From NCBI RefSeq assembly GCF_014874095.1, contig NZ_JADBEB010000001.1, positions 7,440,001-7,504,000 of the forward strand: 64,000 nucleotides of DNA, in the 5' to 3' direction. This document shows, one piece after another, positions 18,560 to 28,151 of this stretch. The translations under genes and the position numbers were made by a program. Origin of the DNA: Plantactinospora soyae (GTDB lineage Bacteria; Actinomycetota; Actinomycetes; Mycobacteriales; Micromonosporaceae). Within the stretch, counting starts at the first letter, position 1; the number at the start of each line of letters is the position of its first letter. The notes below the pieces were generated by a model. That model had not been told where the DNA came from. It did no database searches and saw nothing but the letters and a program-made list of their open reading frames with translations.

Positions 18560-19516
18560 ATGCTGGAAACCTCGGTGCGGCTGCTGCGGCTCCTGTCGTT
18601 GTTGCAGGTACGGCGCAGCTGGTCCGGTGCCGACCTGGCCGATCAACTCGGCGTGACCACCAGAACCGTCCGCAACGACATCGAACGGCTGCGGATCCTC
18701 GGCTACCAGGTGCGCTCCAGCACCGGCACGACCGGCGGGTACCGGCTCACCGCCGGGTCCGCGCTGCCGCCGCTGCTGCTCGACGAGGACGAGGCCGTCG
18801 CTGTCGCCGTGAGCCTCGCCGCCGCGGCCGCCGGCACCGTGGCCGGGATCGAGGAGCCCGCCGTACGAGCCCTGTCCAAGCTCGAGCAGACGCTCCCGTC
18901 CCGACTGCGGCACCGGGTGGACACGCTCCGGTCGGCGACCGTCTCCGCAGCCGGCGGTGGACCAACCGTCGACGCCGAGATCCTCACCACCATCGCCGCG
19001 GCGTCACACCACCACGAACAGCTCCGCTTCGACTACCTCAGTCACGACGGCGAAGCCACCACCCGCCGTGTCGAACCCCATCGACTCGTGTACACGGGAC
19101 GTCGGTGGTACCTGATGGCCTGGGACACCGAACGAGAGGACTGGCGCACCTTCCGCGCCGACCGGATCCGTCTCCGCCCGCCGAACGGCCCGCGCTTCAC
19201 GCCCCGCCAACCGCCCGTGGACGCCGCCACCCACGTCCTGCGGAGCGTCGGCTCACTCGCGTGGCAGCGCCAGGCGCGCGTACGGCTGTACGCGCCGGTC
19301 GAGACGATCGCCGAACGTATCCCCTCGACCGCCGGTCTGCTGACGGCCATCGACGAGCACACCTGCCTCCTGGAAACCGGCGGCGACTCGTTCCACGACC
19401 TCGCCGCGTTCCTGGGCACTCTCGACGTCGCGTTCACCGTCCTCGACCCTCCCGAGTTCCGCGACCTCCTGGGCCGGCTCGCCGACCGCTACCGGACCGC
19501 AGCCACCCTCCCATGA
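18560..19516 (+). CDS. HTH-WYL (YafY-type) transcriptional regulator
   Basis: 318 residues from the ATG at 18560. A more upstream TTG/GTG reading would put the operator palindrome inside the gene, so the downstream ATG is preferred. Residues ~4-60: winged HTH (LLSLLQVRRSWSGADLADQL, then TTRTVRNDIERLRILG). Residues ~145-210: the WYL module with VEPHRLVYTGRRWYLMAWD. The C-terminal WCX-like extension follows. Such regulators sense small ligands or nucleic acids through the WYL domain. Divergent from the VOC gene, with a 96-bp spacer carrying the operator. Confidence 0.9.
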   Translation: MLETSVRLLRLLSLLQVRRSWSGADLADQLGVTTRTVRNDIERLRILGYQVRSSTGTTGGYRLTAGSALPPLLLDEDEAVAVAVSLAAAAAGTVAGIEEPAVRALSKLEQTLPSRLRHRVDTLRSATVSAAGGGPTVDAEILTTIAAASHHHEQLRFDYLSHDGEATTRRVEPHRLVYTGRRWYLMAWDTEREDWRTFRADRIRLRPPNGPRFTPRQPPVDAATHVLRSVGSLAWQRQARVRLYAPVETIAERIPSTAGLLTAIDEHTCLLETGGDSFHDLAAFLGTLDVAFTVLDPPEFRDLLGRLADRYRTAATLP

Positions 19517-19569
19517 CCGGGAAGGCCACCTGCCGGGATCGTGTCAGCAATGTCCAGGTCTCCGTTCAC

Positions 19570-19790
19570 GTGGCCGTACTCACGTGTCTGCTGGGGGACC
19601 CGTGCGTGCGAGCGATGGTCACCACTGTCAGCACCGGTACCAGGAGCACCAGGACGCTCCAGGGAAGGACGTGGGCCCGAGGATGTCGAGAAGGATTCCG
19701 CCGACGACTCCGCCGCCGGCCATGGCCACGTTCCAGAGCGTGACGAGCATGGCTTCTGCCGCTGTGCTGCCGAGCGGCGTCGGTCGAGTC
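19570..19790 (-). pseudogene. MFS transporter, C-terminal remnant
   Basis: The minus strand shows EAMLVTLWNVAMAGGGVVGG and ILLDILG, then after a frame change LPWSVLVLLVPVLTVVTIA and RTHGSPS. This is the last two transmembrane helices and tail of an AraJ/Bcr-like major-facilitator efflux protein. No upstream part remains, so it is a fragment with at least one frameshift. Confidence 0.6.
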
Positions 19791-20359
19791 CGACCCGCCT
19801 CGCCCGCTCTGGCCCGGCGTCGATCATGACGGCACCGCCACCGGGTGGCGTAGCGCCAGCCGTTCGACAGTCTCCAAGATCACATTGTGTCAAGCCGCGT
19901 ACGACACTCCGATCAGGCTGCCACATCTCGACGACATCGGGTTGCTCACCGGCACAACCTAACGGCCGGCCCACGGTAAGCGTCGCGGGCGGACATGCAC
20001 AGCCGCCGCATGCTGCGCTTTGGGCGTGGGGATGCAGCCGTCGCACTGACATGCGCACGAAGATCACGTGCACGGATCTGGCCCCTCTTGAGCCACTCCC
20101 CGGGCGGTAGCCGGCGGGCGCATGCCAGATGAGAGTCACACCCTGGATGCGGATGGACCGCCGCGAAGGGAGCGATCCCACCGGCTACCTCGACCCAGCC
20201 TGGCCGGGCACGGGTCGTAGATCCAATTAAATAAGCAGCCGCTGAGCACGCGCGGCGGCCGGCTGCGCACGGGTCACAGAGCGTGGCGGCGTACGGCTGG
20301 TGCGCGGCGTCCAATCATGCCGATGTTGATGCGGCGTGGGAGGTCGATTGTCGACAGCA
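19791..20359. other. Intergenic stretch without a recognisable gene
   Basis: No open frame here has a ribosome site or recognisable motif. Around 20220-20235 is a short AT-rich patch (CCAATTAAATAAG), unusual for this DNA, which may be a promoter or a junction. Confidence 0.35.
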
Positions 20360-20977
20360 TCACGTCGTCCCGGCAACGCCGTACGCGGCGAGCCATACCC
20401 GTACGGCTTCATCAGCCCAGCGGTGCAAATCGGCCTCGTCGTGGCGTTCGCGGACCGCGAACATCGCCTCGTTGAGCGGGATCGACAGGATCAGATAGTT
20501 CAGGTGCTGTGCCGCCATCAGCGGGTCCGGTGTGTGGACCAGTCCGCGCTCGGCGAGCCGGGCGATGGCGCGGGCCAGGGTCGCGGCGCCGCGTTCGGGT
20601 GCGCTCCGATGCCAGGTGCGGGCCAGTTCGGGGAACCGGCCGGCCTCGCCGACGATCATTCGCCGCAGGTGGATCAAGTGGGTTTGCGTGACGGTGCTGA
20701 CATGTTCGCGGGCGAAAGCACGCAGGTCGCGGGCCAGGTCGCGGGACTCGGCCAGTGATTCGGTCAGCGGTGAACCTGAGCGCTCCGCTTCAGCGATCGC
20801 GTCGGTGAAGACGGCCTCGAAGAGCGCCTGCTTGTCGGCGAAGTGCGCATAGAGCGTGACTTTCGAGGCTGCTGCGCGAGCGGCGATCCGGTCCATGCTT
20901 GTACCCCGGTAGCCGTGCTCCAGGAACTCCGCCAGGGCAGCACCGAGAATCACCTGACGCTTCTGCTCTTTCCGCAC
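20360..20977 (-). CDS. TetR/AcrR-family transcriptional regulator
   Basis: 205 residues from a GTG at 20977. HTH at ~10-55 (GAALAEFLEHGYRGTSMDRI, then AARAAASKVTLYAHFADK), with the FxxK-type aromatic end of the recognition helix. The C-terminal domain resembles the TetR_C_7/AefR-like class. It faces an alpha/beta hydrolase gene only 28 bp away, and the operator lies in that gap, so it most likely represses itself and the hydrolase. Confidence 0.9.
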   Translation of the reverse strand: MRKEQKRQVILGAALAEFLEHGYRGTSMDRIAARAAASKVTLYAHFADKQALFEAVFTDAIAEAERSGSPLTESLAESRDLARDLRAFAREHVSTVTQTHLIHLRRMIVGEAGRFPELARTWHRSAPERGAATLARAIARLAERGLVHTPDPLMAAQHLNYLILSIPLNEAMFAVRERHDEADLHRWADEAVRVWLAAYGVAGTT

Positions 20978-20982
20978 CCCTC

Positions 20983-21004
20983 AACTGTACTATACCGTTC
21001 AGTT
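20983..21004. promoter_or_regulatory. TetR operator overlapping the divergent promoter
   Basis: AACTG at 20983-20987 and CAGTT at 21000-21004 form an inverted repeat around a TATACC (20991-20996) that looks like a -10 box for the hydrolase. The hydrolase ATG starts only two bases after the right arm and has no ribosome site, implying a leaderless transcript. A dimer bound here would block both promoters. Confidence 0.55.
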
Positions 21005-21005
21005 C

Positions 21006-21767
21006 ATGGAGGCTGTCATTACGTCCCGGGACGGGACCCGCATCGCATACGAGCAGAAGGGTTCCGGCCCGACGCTCATCCTCATCGACGCCGCCGGACA
21101 ATTCCGCGCCAACAGTCCGCTGGGTGAACTCGCCACCCTGCTGGCCAAGGACTTCACCGTCGTCCGATACGACCGCCGCGGCCGTGGCGCCAGCACCGAC
21201 ACCCCGCCGTACGCCCCCGCACGCGAGGTGGAAGACCTAGCGGCGCTGATCGACACGATCGGCGGACCGGCGACGCTCTACGGCTACTCGTCCGGCTGCC
21301 TCGTCGCGCTGCATGCGGCTGCAGCCGGCCTGGCCGTACGTCGTTTGGCCTTGCTTGAGCCGCCGATCGAGCCCGCAAGCGACAATCCAGAGCAACGAGC
21401 GTTCACCGCTCAACTGCGGCGCCTCACCGGCGCGGACGCGGTGGAGTTCTTCCTGACCAGCATCGGTGTGCCCGCCGAGGCCCTCGCCGACATGCGGGAC
21501 ACGCCGCACTGGTCCGCCATGGTCTCCGTCGCATCCACGCTGGCATACGACAGCATGCTCAGCGAAACCGTCGACGCAGACCTGCTTCGACACGTCACGA
21601 CACCGACGCTGGTACTGGACAGCACGGGCAGCACCACCGATCTGACTCAGATGGCAACGGTCGTAACGGAGTTGCTTCCCCAGGCCGTCCACCGCAGCCT
21701 GCCCGGCGAGTGGCACGGCGTGCCTGCGGGGACCCTGGCCCCGGTGCTCAGCGAATTCCTTGGCTGA
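21006..21767 (+). CDS. Alpha/beta hydrolase
   Basis: 253 residues. Seen: oxyanion region DAAGQFRANS, VVRYDRRGRGAS before the nucleophile elbow, GYSSG with Ser95 as nucleophile, and a C-terminal EWHGVPAG carrying the likely catalytic His (~240). The acid is probably the Asp in PTLVLDSTGS. Similar proteins are esterases or lactonases of unknown substrate. There is no Shine-Dalgarno; the mRNA is probably leaderless. Divergent from its presumed TetR repressor. Confidence 0.88.
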   Translation: MEAVITSRDGTRIAYEQKGSGPTLILIDAAGQFRANSPLGELATLLAKDFTVVRYDRRGRGASTDTPPYAPAREVEDLAALIDTIGGPATLYGYSSGCLVALHAAAAGLAVRRLALLEPPIEPASDNPEQRAFTAQLRRLTGADAVEFFLTSIGVPAEALADMRDTPHWSAMVSVASTLAYDSMLSETVDADLLRHVTTPTLVLDSTGSTTDLTQMATVVTELLPQAVHRSLPGEWHGVPAGTLAPVLSEFLG

Positions 21768-22361
21768 GCACCGGTCACGCCGACATCCTGCGAGAGCTTA
21801 TCGACGAAGCCACCGGCCGATAGGAAATTCGAAGACCACCAACGGCCCGAAGGGTCGGCAAGGTGACGGTGAGGAACGCACGGATCTGCCGCAGCCCGCG
21901 CGTTACACGACGTCCGGCGCTCGGTCGGGTCGGCGTCCGGTCGTGCCGAGATCAGTGCGTTCATGGGGTCAGCCGAATCGCCAAGCGGCCGGGTCTACAC
22001 CGCCGGCACCGACGCCGCCGAGTCGTAGGGATGCCGGGTGAAGACGAGGGTGCCGAGGTCGAGGTCTCCGGCGGCGTCGCGCTCGACCGCAGCCGCTCGT
22101 CTACGAAGTAGCCGCTGAACCCTCCCGCTGGCCCTCGCCCGTCGGGCACAGCCGGGTGCTGCGCCCGCCTCCGGACAGCGAGCCCAGCTCCAAGACGCCG
22201 TCGATCAGCCGTCGCCCCGTCCCGGTCTGCGGTGGTCTGCGCCACCGTGCTGGCCGGCCTCATCCGAGTGACAGCCCACCGACGACGTCGCCCTGCTGGC
22301 GATCGGCGCCGCCGAGGGCAACGCCGCGACCGGGTCCTGATCACAGCACCGGCCAGCGCTG
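21768..22361. other. 594-bp stretch without a recognisable gene
   Basis: Frames on both strands are open only in short patches without ribosome sites. A minus-strand patch near 22040-22130 reads like coding sequence, but no family is recognised; it could be a decayed gene. Confidence 0.35.
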
Positions 22362-23627
22362 TCAGCCGGGCTCGTGGTTCCGCTCCGGCTCAGACCTTTC
22401 TCTGCGTGGTGACCCGGGCTCGTCGTTCGGTCCCGGTCCGGCCCTGCCGGTCAGGTCCGGCCCACCCTGTTCGCCGGTCAGCTCCGCGTCGGGCTGATAG
22501 CGGTACGCCGCCTCCCGTACCGCGGAGTCGGACTCTAGTCCGGCGCCGAGCGCGCCGCCGACTGTCGCCAGCGAACTGGCCAGCCAGCCCAGCTTGACCT
22601 GGTGGGCGACGCCGGCTGGTCGGCCGGTGGATTCGGCGAGCAGGTCCCAGGGGACGAGGGCGATCGTCCCGATGATGGTCAGAGCGGCGAGCGCGGCGTA
22701 CAGGGCGAGGACGCCGATGACGACGGTGAGCATGGTGACCACGTTGAAGAGGACGACCTGCTTCCGGGCGCCTGGGCCGCGCGGAACCCGTTCCCAGAGG
22801 CGCGCGCCGAGCACCATCGTCAGCACCACCGCCAGGACGGAGCCGGCTGCGAGCAGGGCGAGCCGCAGATTGCCCAGGGCCGCCGACAGCCGCCAAATAT
22901 CGGCGCTCACCAGGGCGAGGACGGCGGTCGCGAAGGCACCGACCAGTACCCGGGAGAGCCGGACGGCCAGCCGCCACGGCCGGTTCGCCCGGAGCATGCC
23001 GAGCAGCAGCCGCAGGTTGCCGCCGATTACTCCGGTCAGCAGGCCGATGCCGGTCGCCTCGGGGTTCACGCGCGCGCCCAGTTTCCGGGCCCGTCGTCCG
23101 GTGGCCACGCGCCGACGGTGCGGGCCGGCCTGTACCGGGTCACCGACCGCGTCGGTATCGCCGAGCAGTGCCGCGAGGAGCCGGTCTCCGGCCTCGGCCA
23201 TCCGCCGGGCCGCAGCGACGGGGCCGAGTGCGGGCATGGAAAGGACCGCGACGCCGTGGGTGGTGCTGGCGTGCGCGACCACGGGTCGCCGCGCGGTCTG
23301 CAATGGCAGGTCCGTCACGCAGAGGACCAGATTCCAGCCCTCGGCCAGCATCCGGCGCCGGGTTGCCTGGATGAGCCGGCCGAGGTCGGCGGGCCCTTCG
23401 ACGAGCCGCGCCACCTGCAGGCGTACCGCCCAGTCGACCTGCGGGACCCGGCTGCGGAGCCGGTCGGCGAGCTCCGTGGCGGCCTCCCGTGCCAGGTCGG
23501 CCGCGGCCCCAGGGGCGGCCACGACACCTACGACGATGGACCCGCGCCCGGTCACCATGCTCTCGGCGCCGGCCCGGCCGCTCATCCGGGCGCGGCGCCG
23601 GTCTGTGGCGCCGTCGTCAACACTCAA
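22362..23627 (-). CDS. Conserved actinobacterial membrane protein, function unknown
   Basis: Up to 421 residues. The first possible start is a TTG at 23627 overlapping the end of the upstream frameshifted gene by 11 bases; an ATG at 23585 is an alternative. Residues ~30-170 form a soluble alpha/beta domain (IVVGVVAAPGAAADLAREAA, then NLVLCVTDLPL). Residues ~215-360 hold about four membrane helices (VLVGAFATAVLALVSADIW, LLAAGSVLAVVLTMVLGA, VVTMLTVVIGVLALYAALA). The C-terminus is hydrophilic and Pro/Arg-rich. Likely co-transcribed with the small gene upstream. I do not recognise a function. Confidence 0.75.
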   Translation of the reverse strand: MSVDDGATDRRRARMSGRAGAESMVTGRGSIVVGVVAAPGAAADLAREAATELADRLRSRVPQVDWAVRLQVARLVEGPADLGRLIQATRRRMLAEGWNLVLCVTDLPLQTARRPVVAHASTTHGVAVLSMPALGPVAAARRMAEAGDRLLAALLGDTDAVGDPVQAGPHRRRVATGRRARKLGARVNPEATGIGLLTGVIGGNLRLLLGMLRANRPWRLAVRLSRVLVGAFATAVLALVSADIWRLSAALGNLRLALLAAGSVLAVVLTMVLGARLWERVPRGPGARKQVVLFNVVTMLTVVIGVLALYAALAALTIIGTIALVPWDLLAESTGRPAGVAHQVKLGWLASSLATVGGALGAGLESDSAVREAAYRYQPDAELTGEQGGPDLTGRAGPGPNDEPGSPRRERSEPERNHEPG

Positions 23628-23866
23628 GGCCGTCCTTCAGCTTGATCATCGCCGTCTTCAGCCGTTCGGTGTTGAGCGGCAGCAGGTTCCGGCCGGTGGT
23701 GACAGTGCTGGGCACGATCCCCGGCGAGTGTCCGGTTCTGGGGATGGCGTGGCTCAGGTCGAACGTCGGTGACGTACTCGAAGCCCTGGCCGATGGGAGT
23801 GTTGACGGTACGGGTGACCCGGGCGAAGTCGTCCCCCACCTCGGTTCGGTCCCTGTCGACGCTCAT
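23617..23866 (-). pseudogene. Small hypothetical gene with a frameshift
   Basis: GGGAGG five bases before the ATG at 23866 starts MSVDRDRTEVGDDFARVTRT and continues to FEYVTDV. The continuation TFDLSHAIPRTGHSPG, ending LKTAMIKLKDGLEC, is in the next frame, reaching a stop at 23617. The join is within GTCACCGACGTTCGACC, where one extra base would explain it. The intact product would be ~82 residues. The good ribosome site and overlap with the membrane-protein gene argue that it was real; a sequencing error cannot be excluded. Confidence 0.5.
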
Positions 23867-23960
23867 CGCCGCCTCCCGTCCCTGTCGACCTGGTCCAGCT
23901 AGTCCCCGGTAGGCGCCGATCCATTCGTCAGCGCCCGGGCGACCACCCCGGAACTGCCGG

Positions 23961-24971
23961 TCAGGGCTGGTACTCGCTGCGGGTGCGGGGTAGCCACTGG
24001 GGGTGCTGGTCGCGTAGGTAGCGGATCAGTCCCTCACGCAGGTCGCAGCGTAGGTCCCAGGCGCTGGCGCCGTCGGCGGCTGAGGCCTGCACCTGGATGA
24101 CGACGGTTTGTGGGGTGGCGTCGACCATCTGGAGCACCCACCGGTCTCGATCCCACAGCGGTGAGGACTCGATTAGTCGGCGTGCCTCCTGACGCAGGTC
24201 GTCCAGGTCGGCGGTGTGGTCGACATGTAACTGGATCTTGCCGATCACCCGCGACTCGTTCCGGGTCCAGTTCTGGAACGGCCGGTCGGTGAAATACGTG
24301 GTCGGCAGGACGAGCATCCGGTCGTCCCAGAGCCGGATAACCACGTTGGTCAGCTTCACCTCCTCGACCCGGCCCCACTCGCCGTCCACCACCAGCACGT
24401 CGCCGACCTGCAGCCCGTCGGCGAAGGCGACCTGGATGCCGGCGAACGCGTTGCCGAGCGCGGTTCGGGCGGACAGACCGATCACCGCGCCGACAACCCC
24501 GGCCGAGGTCAGAATGGAGATGCCGAAGAGGCGTATCGGCCGGAAGGTGATCAGGATCAGGCCGACCGCGAGGATCGTGACAACGGCCACCGTGAGCCGC
24601 CGCATCGGACGGATCTGGGTCCGGGCCCGTCGAACCCGCCGGGTCGTGACCAGGTCGCTCGGCAGCCGGCTGAACACGACCGCTTCGGCGGCGTGCAATG
24701 CCTTGATCACCAGCCACGCACCGACGGCGACCAGGACCAGCAGGGTGGCGTGCCGCAGATCGCGCTGCCACCCGGCGGGTCCGGGCGGCAGCGCGTAGTA
24801 CAGCGCCCCGACCAGCAGGACCACGGCCGCCGGGCGGCGGCAGGCGCGCCGCAGCGGCTCCAGCAGCCACTTGTAGCGGCCACGGGCAACCCGGCGGACC
24901 AGCACGCCGGAGACCAGGTCCACGACCACAGCCGCCGCCAGCGCGGCCAACACGATCAACGCGGTACGCAT
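23961..24971 (-). CDS. MscS-family mechanosensitive channel
   Basis: About 336 residues from the ATG at 24971. Three to four membrane helices occupy residues ~1-190 (IVLAALAAAVVVDLVSGVLV, LLVLVAVGAWLVIKAL, VVTILAVGLILITF). The MscS pore/beta segment follows: ILTSAGVVGAVIGLSARTAL, GNAFAGIQVAFADGLQVGDV and VEEVKLTNVVIRLWDDRMLV. The cytoplasmic alpha/beta domain completes the protein. MscS channels open under membrane tension to release solutes in osmotic downshock. Sits in a group of stress and envelope genes. Confidence 0.92.
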   Translation of the reverse strand: MRTALIVLAALAAAVVVDLVSGVLVRRVARGRYKWLLEPLRRACRRPAAVVLLVGALYYALPPGPAGWQRDLRHATLLVLVAVGAWLVIKALHAAEAVVFSRLPSDLVTTRRVRRARTQIRPMRRLTVAVVTILAVGLILITFRPIRLFGISILTSAGVVGAVIGLSARTALGNAFAGIQVAFADGLQVGDVLVVDGEWGRVEEVKLTNVVIRLWDDRMLVLPTTYFTDRPFQNWTRNESRVIGKIQLHVDHTADLDDLRQEARRLIESSPLWDRDRWVLQMVDATPQTVVIQVQASAADGASAWDLRCDLREGLIRYLRDQHPQWLPRTRSEYQP

Positions 24972-25287
24972 CAGAATTCGTCCACCGTGATCCCGATGCC
25001 GCCTCTCCCGGGCTCGCGACCGCATTCCCCGCGTTCAGGGTGCCATCAGATCCGGTGGCAAACCGCGAACATCGAGAAGGCCGGACGGCAGGAAGGTACA
25101 GGACGGTCTCGCCGAGAACCCGGCGCTGCCGGTGGGTCTGGTCTGCCGGTTGGTGCGCCATCGGCTGCGCCGGTTACGGAGCCGAAAGCCGCTGCTCGGC
25201 GCAAGCGGCGCCGTTCCGGTTGGCGGGACACCCGCCGGGCCGGGGCTCAGGGCCGGGCTGATCCGCCCGGCTCTGGGTCCCACCGGG
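24972..25287. other. 316-bp intergenic stretch
   Basis: No supported gene. The plus strand around 25100-25180 reads LAENPALPVGLVCRLV, which looks like one leucine-rich-variant repeat; nothing around it continues the pattern, so it may be a relic or chance. Confidence 0.3.
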
Positions 25288-25869
25288 TCAGGCTGTCGCC
25301 ATCTGACGGATGTGTTTGCCCTCGGCGAACTCCTCGACCATTTTTGCGCAGAAGGCCGGAAGGTCGCTGGGGCTGCGGCTCGTGACCAGGCCGTTGTCGA
25401 CCTGCACCTGTTGGTCCACCCAGTTCCCGCCCGCGTTGCGGATGTCGGTGCGCAGGCTGGGGAACGAGGTGACGGTCCGGCCGTTGACGATCCCGGTCTC
25501 GACCAACGACCAGGGGCCGTGGCAGATCGCCGCCACCGGCTTCTGTTGCTGGAAGAACGCCCGGACGAAGTCCATCGCCTGCGGGTTCATCCGGAGTCGG
25601 TCGGGGTTGACCGTCCCGCCGGGCAGCAACAGGGCATCGTAGTCGGCCGCATTGGCCTCGTTCACGGTCCGGTCCACTCGATAGCGGTTGGCCGGATTGA
25701 TGTCCTGGTTCATCGACTGGATCTCGCCGGATTTCAACGAGATCAGGTGGACCTCGGCCCCCGCCTGCTCCGCGGCGGCCCGGGACTGGGTGTACTCCAC
25801 GTCCTCCACCCCGTCTGCGGCGAGGCAAGCGACTCGCTTGCCGGTCAGTGGCTGCTGGCTCTGCCCCAT
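25288..25869 (-). CDS. DJ-1/PfpI-family protein
   Basis: 193 residues. AGGGAGG eight bases before the ATG at 25869. Catalytic elbow AICHGPWSL with Cys116-His117; GVEDVEY supplies the conserved acidic residue (~E22-D24); LLPGGTVNPD is typical of PfpI/YhbO. The family includes proteases, deglycases and glyoxalase III-like stress proteins. It lies beside an aldo-keto reductase and ion channels, consistent with stress protection. Confidence 0.9.
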   Translation of the reverse strand: MGQSQQPLTGKRVACLAADGVEDVEYTQSRAAAEQAGAEVHLISLKSGEIQSMNQDINPANRYRVDRTVNEANAADYDALLLPGGTVNPDRLRMNPQAMDFVRAFFQQQKPVAAICHGPWSLVETGIVNGRTVTSFPSLRTDIRNAGGNWVDQQVQVDNGLVTSRSPSDLPAFCAKMVEEFAEGKHIRQMATA

Positions 25870-26109
25870 TTCTGCGGCCTCCCTTCGCGGCGCCGCCCCG
25901 TCGCAGCGCATCGCTCGCTCGCTGTCGCCTTCCCGGTGCGGGCACCGGCAAACAAGCCAGCAAACACCACTCGACGGCGGACAATCCGGCCACATGTCCG
26001 CTGCGGGGCGACCGGGCCTGCGCGGAGAGGTCGCGCTACGAGGTGTGCTGCCGGTCGCCGCGGGTAACGCAGGGAAGAATTGGTACCGCAGACTCCCGGA
26101 AAGGCCCTC

Positions 26110-26952
26110 ATGACCCGGACTGCCGACGCGATCGAGCTGCCGTCCGGCCAGACGATGCCCGTGCTCGGCCAGGGAACCTGGTACCTCGGCGAGCGCCCCG
26201 CGAGGCGGCGAGACGAGCTAGCCGCCCTACGCGCCGGGCTCGACCTGGGCATGACCATGGTCGACACCGCGGAGATGTACGGTGACGGCGCTTCCGAGGA
26301 ACTCGTCGGCGAGGCGGTCATCGGACGACGCGCCGACGTCTTTCTGGTCGACAAGGTGCTGCCGTCCAACGCCAGCCGACGGGGGACAGTGCAGGCCTGC
26401 CGCCGCAGCCTGCAACGACTCGGCGTCGACCACATCGACCTCTACCTGCTGCACTGGCGTGGCACGCATCCACTCGATGAGACGGTCGAGGCGTTCGCAG
26501 AACTCGTCGGCGCCGGTGACATCGGGCAGTGGGGGGTGAGCAACTTCGATGTTTCCGACATGGCGGAGTTACTCGAGGCGGGCGGGAACTCCTGCGCGAC
26601 CAATCAGATCCTGTACAACCTCACCCGCCGCGGTCCGGAGTACGACCTGCTGCCGTGGTTACGCGAGCACCGAATCCCGGTGATGGCGTACTCGCCGATC
26701 GAGCAGGGCCGACTGCTCGGCCACCCCCAGGTCGCGGAGGTCGCCGCCCGGCACGGGGCCACGCCCGCTCAGGTGGCGCTGGCCTGGCTGCTGCGGCAGG
26801 AGATGGTTGTGGCCATCCCCCGATCGTCCAAGCCCGAACACACCCGGGAGAACGCGGACGCGCGCAACCTGTATCTGGCTGAAGAGGACGTGGCGGCACT
26901 CGACACGGCTTTCCCACCGCCGGTCAGCCCGCAACCGCTGGAGATGTTGTAG
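26110..26952 (+). CDS. Aldo/keto reductase
   Basis: 280 residues. GGAAAGG five bases before the ATG at 26110. Catalytic tetrad visible: D52 (MVDTAEMYG), Y57, K82 (FLVDKVLP) and H115 (YLLHWRG). The NADPH-binding C-terminal IPRSSKPEHTRENADA is present. TIM-barrel enzyme reducing aldehydes or ketones; substrate unknown. Confidence 0.92.
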   Translation: MTRTADAIELPSGQTMPVLGQGTWYLGERPARRRDELAALRAGLDLGMTMVDTAEMYGDGASEELVGEAVIGRRADVFLVDKVLPSNASRRGTVQACRRSLQRLGVDHIDLYLLHWRGTHPLDETVEAFAELVGAGDIGQWGVSNFDVSDMAELLEAGGNSCATNQILYNLTRRGPEYDLLPWLREHRIPVMAYSPIEQGRLLGHPQVAEVAARHGATPAQVALAWLLRQEMVVAIPRSSKPEHTRENADARNLYLAEEDVAALDTAFPPPVSPQPLEML

Positions 26953-27123
26953 CGTCACCGACCGTTTCGGTGGACGGCACCCGTCGAGGTCGGCGCCGTT
27001 TGCTCGGCGATCGGCAGTGGAGGGCGGTGAGCGGCGGCCTGACGGTGGTTATGGCGCTCCGCACTTGTCCGGGGAATCGTCCGAGCCGACCCGACCGCCG
27101 TCTTCGAGCCGGTCACCTGGCCG

Positions 27124-27807
27124 TCACCTCCCCGATGGCGGGGGGCGACGCGCACGCCGGTGAGTGAGAGGCACCTGGTACAGGCCGGCGCTGGTGACGG
27201 CGTAGAAGACCGGCAGTACGACGAAGATCACTAGACCGGCGAGCGGTGCGACCAGGTACCCGATGAGCCCTGCGGCGACATAGAGGATGACCCCGACGAG
27301 TGCCCGCAGCCGCTCGGTGGGAAAGTGCCGCTCACTCACCTCCTCCTTGAGCAGGTCTTTGCGCCGAGCCAGGTAGTGGAAGAACGCCAGCCAGCTCGCG
27401 CAGAGCAGCGCGCCGATCAGCGCATAGAAGGCGACGGCCACGCGTTGGTCCCGCTGGTCGTGCTCCTGAAGCGCGTGCGAGACGAGGGCGGTCGGAAACG
27501 GCAGCAGCGCGGTGCTGAACAGGACGAAAAGGTTCGCCCAGTGCAGGCCCCGATCACTTTCCTTCACCCGATTGAACGAGCCCTTGTGGTTCAGCCAGAC
27601 GACGGCCACGTAGGCGTACGAGGCGAGATAGGCGACGTAACCCGGCCACTGCTCCAGCAGCCCCGACAGCAGGTGACCGGGGGGTACGTCCGGCACCCGG
27701 AGATCCAGCACGAGCAGCGTGATGATGATGGCGAAGACGGCGTCGCTGAACGCTATGGCACGGCTGGCGTCCGACCGGGTACCCATGTCGTCGGTTGGCC
27801 TGCTCAC
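27124..27807 (-). CDS. TMEM175-type (DUF1211) potassium channel
   Basis: 227 residues from a GTG at 27807 (an ATG at 27786 is an alternative). Signature RAIAFSDAVFAIIITLLVL contains the FSD selectivity motif of the TMEM175 family, followed by five more predicted membrane helices. Bacterial members assemble as tetramers of one six-helix repeat and conduct potassium. The ~12-residue C-terminus is basic. Single-gene unit in the stress/envelope group. Confidence 0.88.
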   Translation of the reverse strand: MSRPTDDMGTRSDASRAIAFSDAVFAIIITLLVLDLRVPDVPPGHLLSGLLEQWPGYVAYLASYAYVAVVWLNHKGSFNRVKESDRGLHWANLFVLFSTALLPFPTALVSHALQEHDQRDQRVAVAFYALIGALLCASWLAFFHYLARRKDLLKEEVSERHFPTERLRALVGVILYVAAGLIGYLVAPLAGLVIFVVLPVFYAVTSAGLYQVPLTHRRARRPPPSGR

Positions 27808-28151
27808 GGCGGGTGGCTACCCACCGGCGCCCACGCTAACCGGCTCGGCGCAACCGAACCAATAGCGCGAATCATGAGGTGGCGAAGCGGATTGCAGGAA
27901 TTCGACTGCCGGACGGTCTCCGAGCCGCCGTGGGGGCGGAATCTTCAAACGGGGGAAGTTGACTGAAGGCAGTCGTGTACGACGGGCCACGGATACTCCG
28001 CCGTTCCGCGCCCGACGGCTGCCCTTACAGGAACTCCTCCGAAGTGCCAGAACCACGCATGTGAAGCCCGTCCTATATGAGATGGTTTGCATCTAAAGGA
28101 CGCTGTTTATCGACGGCGCCCGCACGAGCAGGTCAAGCGACGGGGGCGGAC

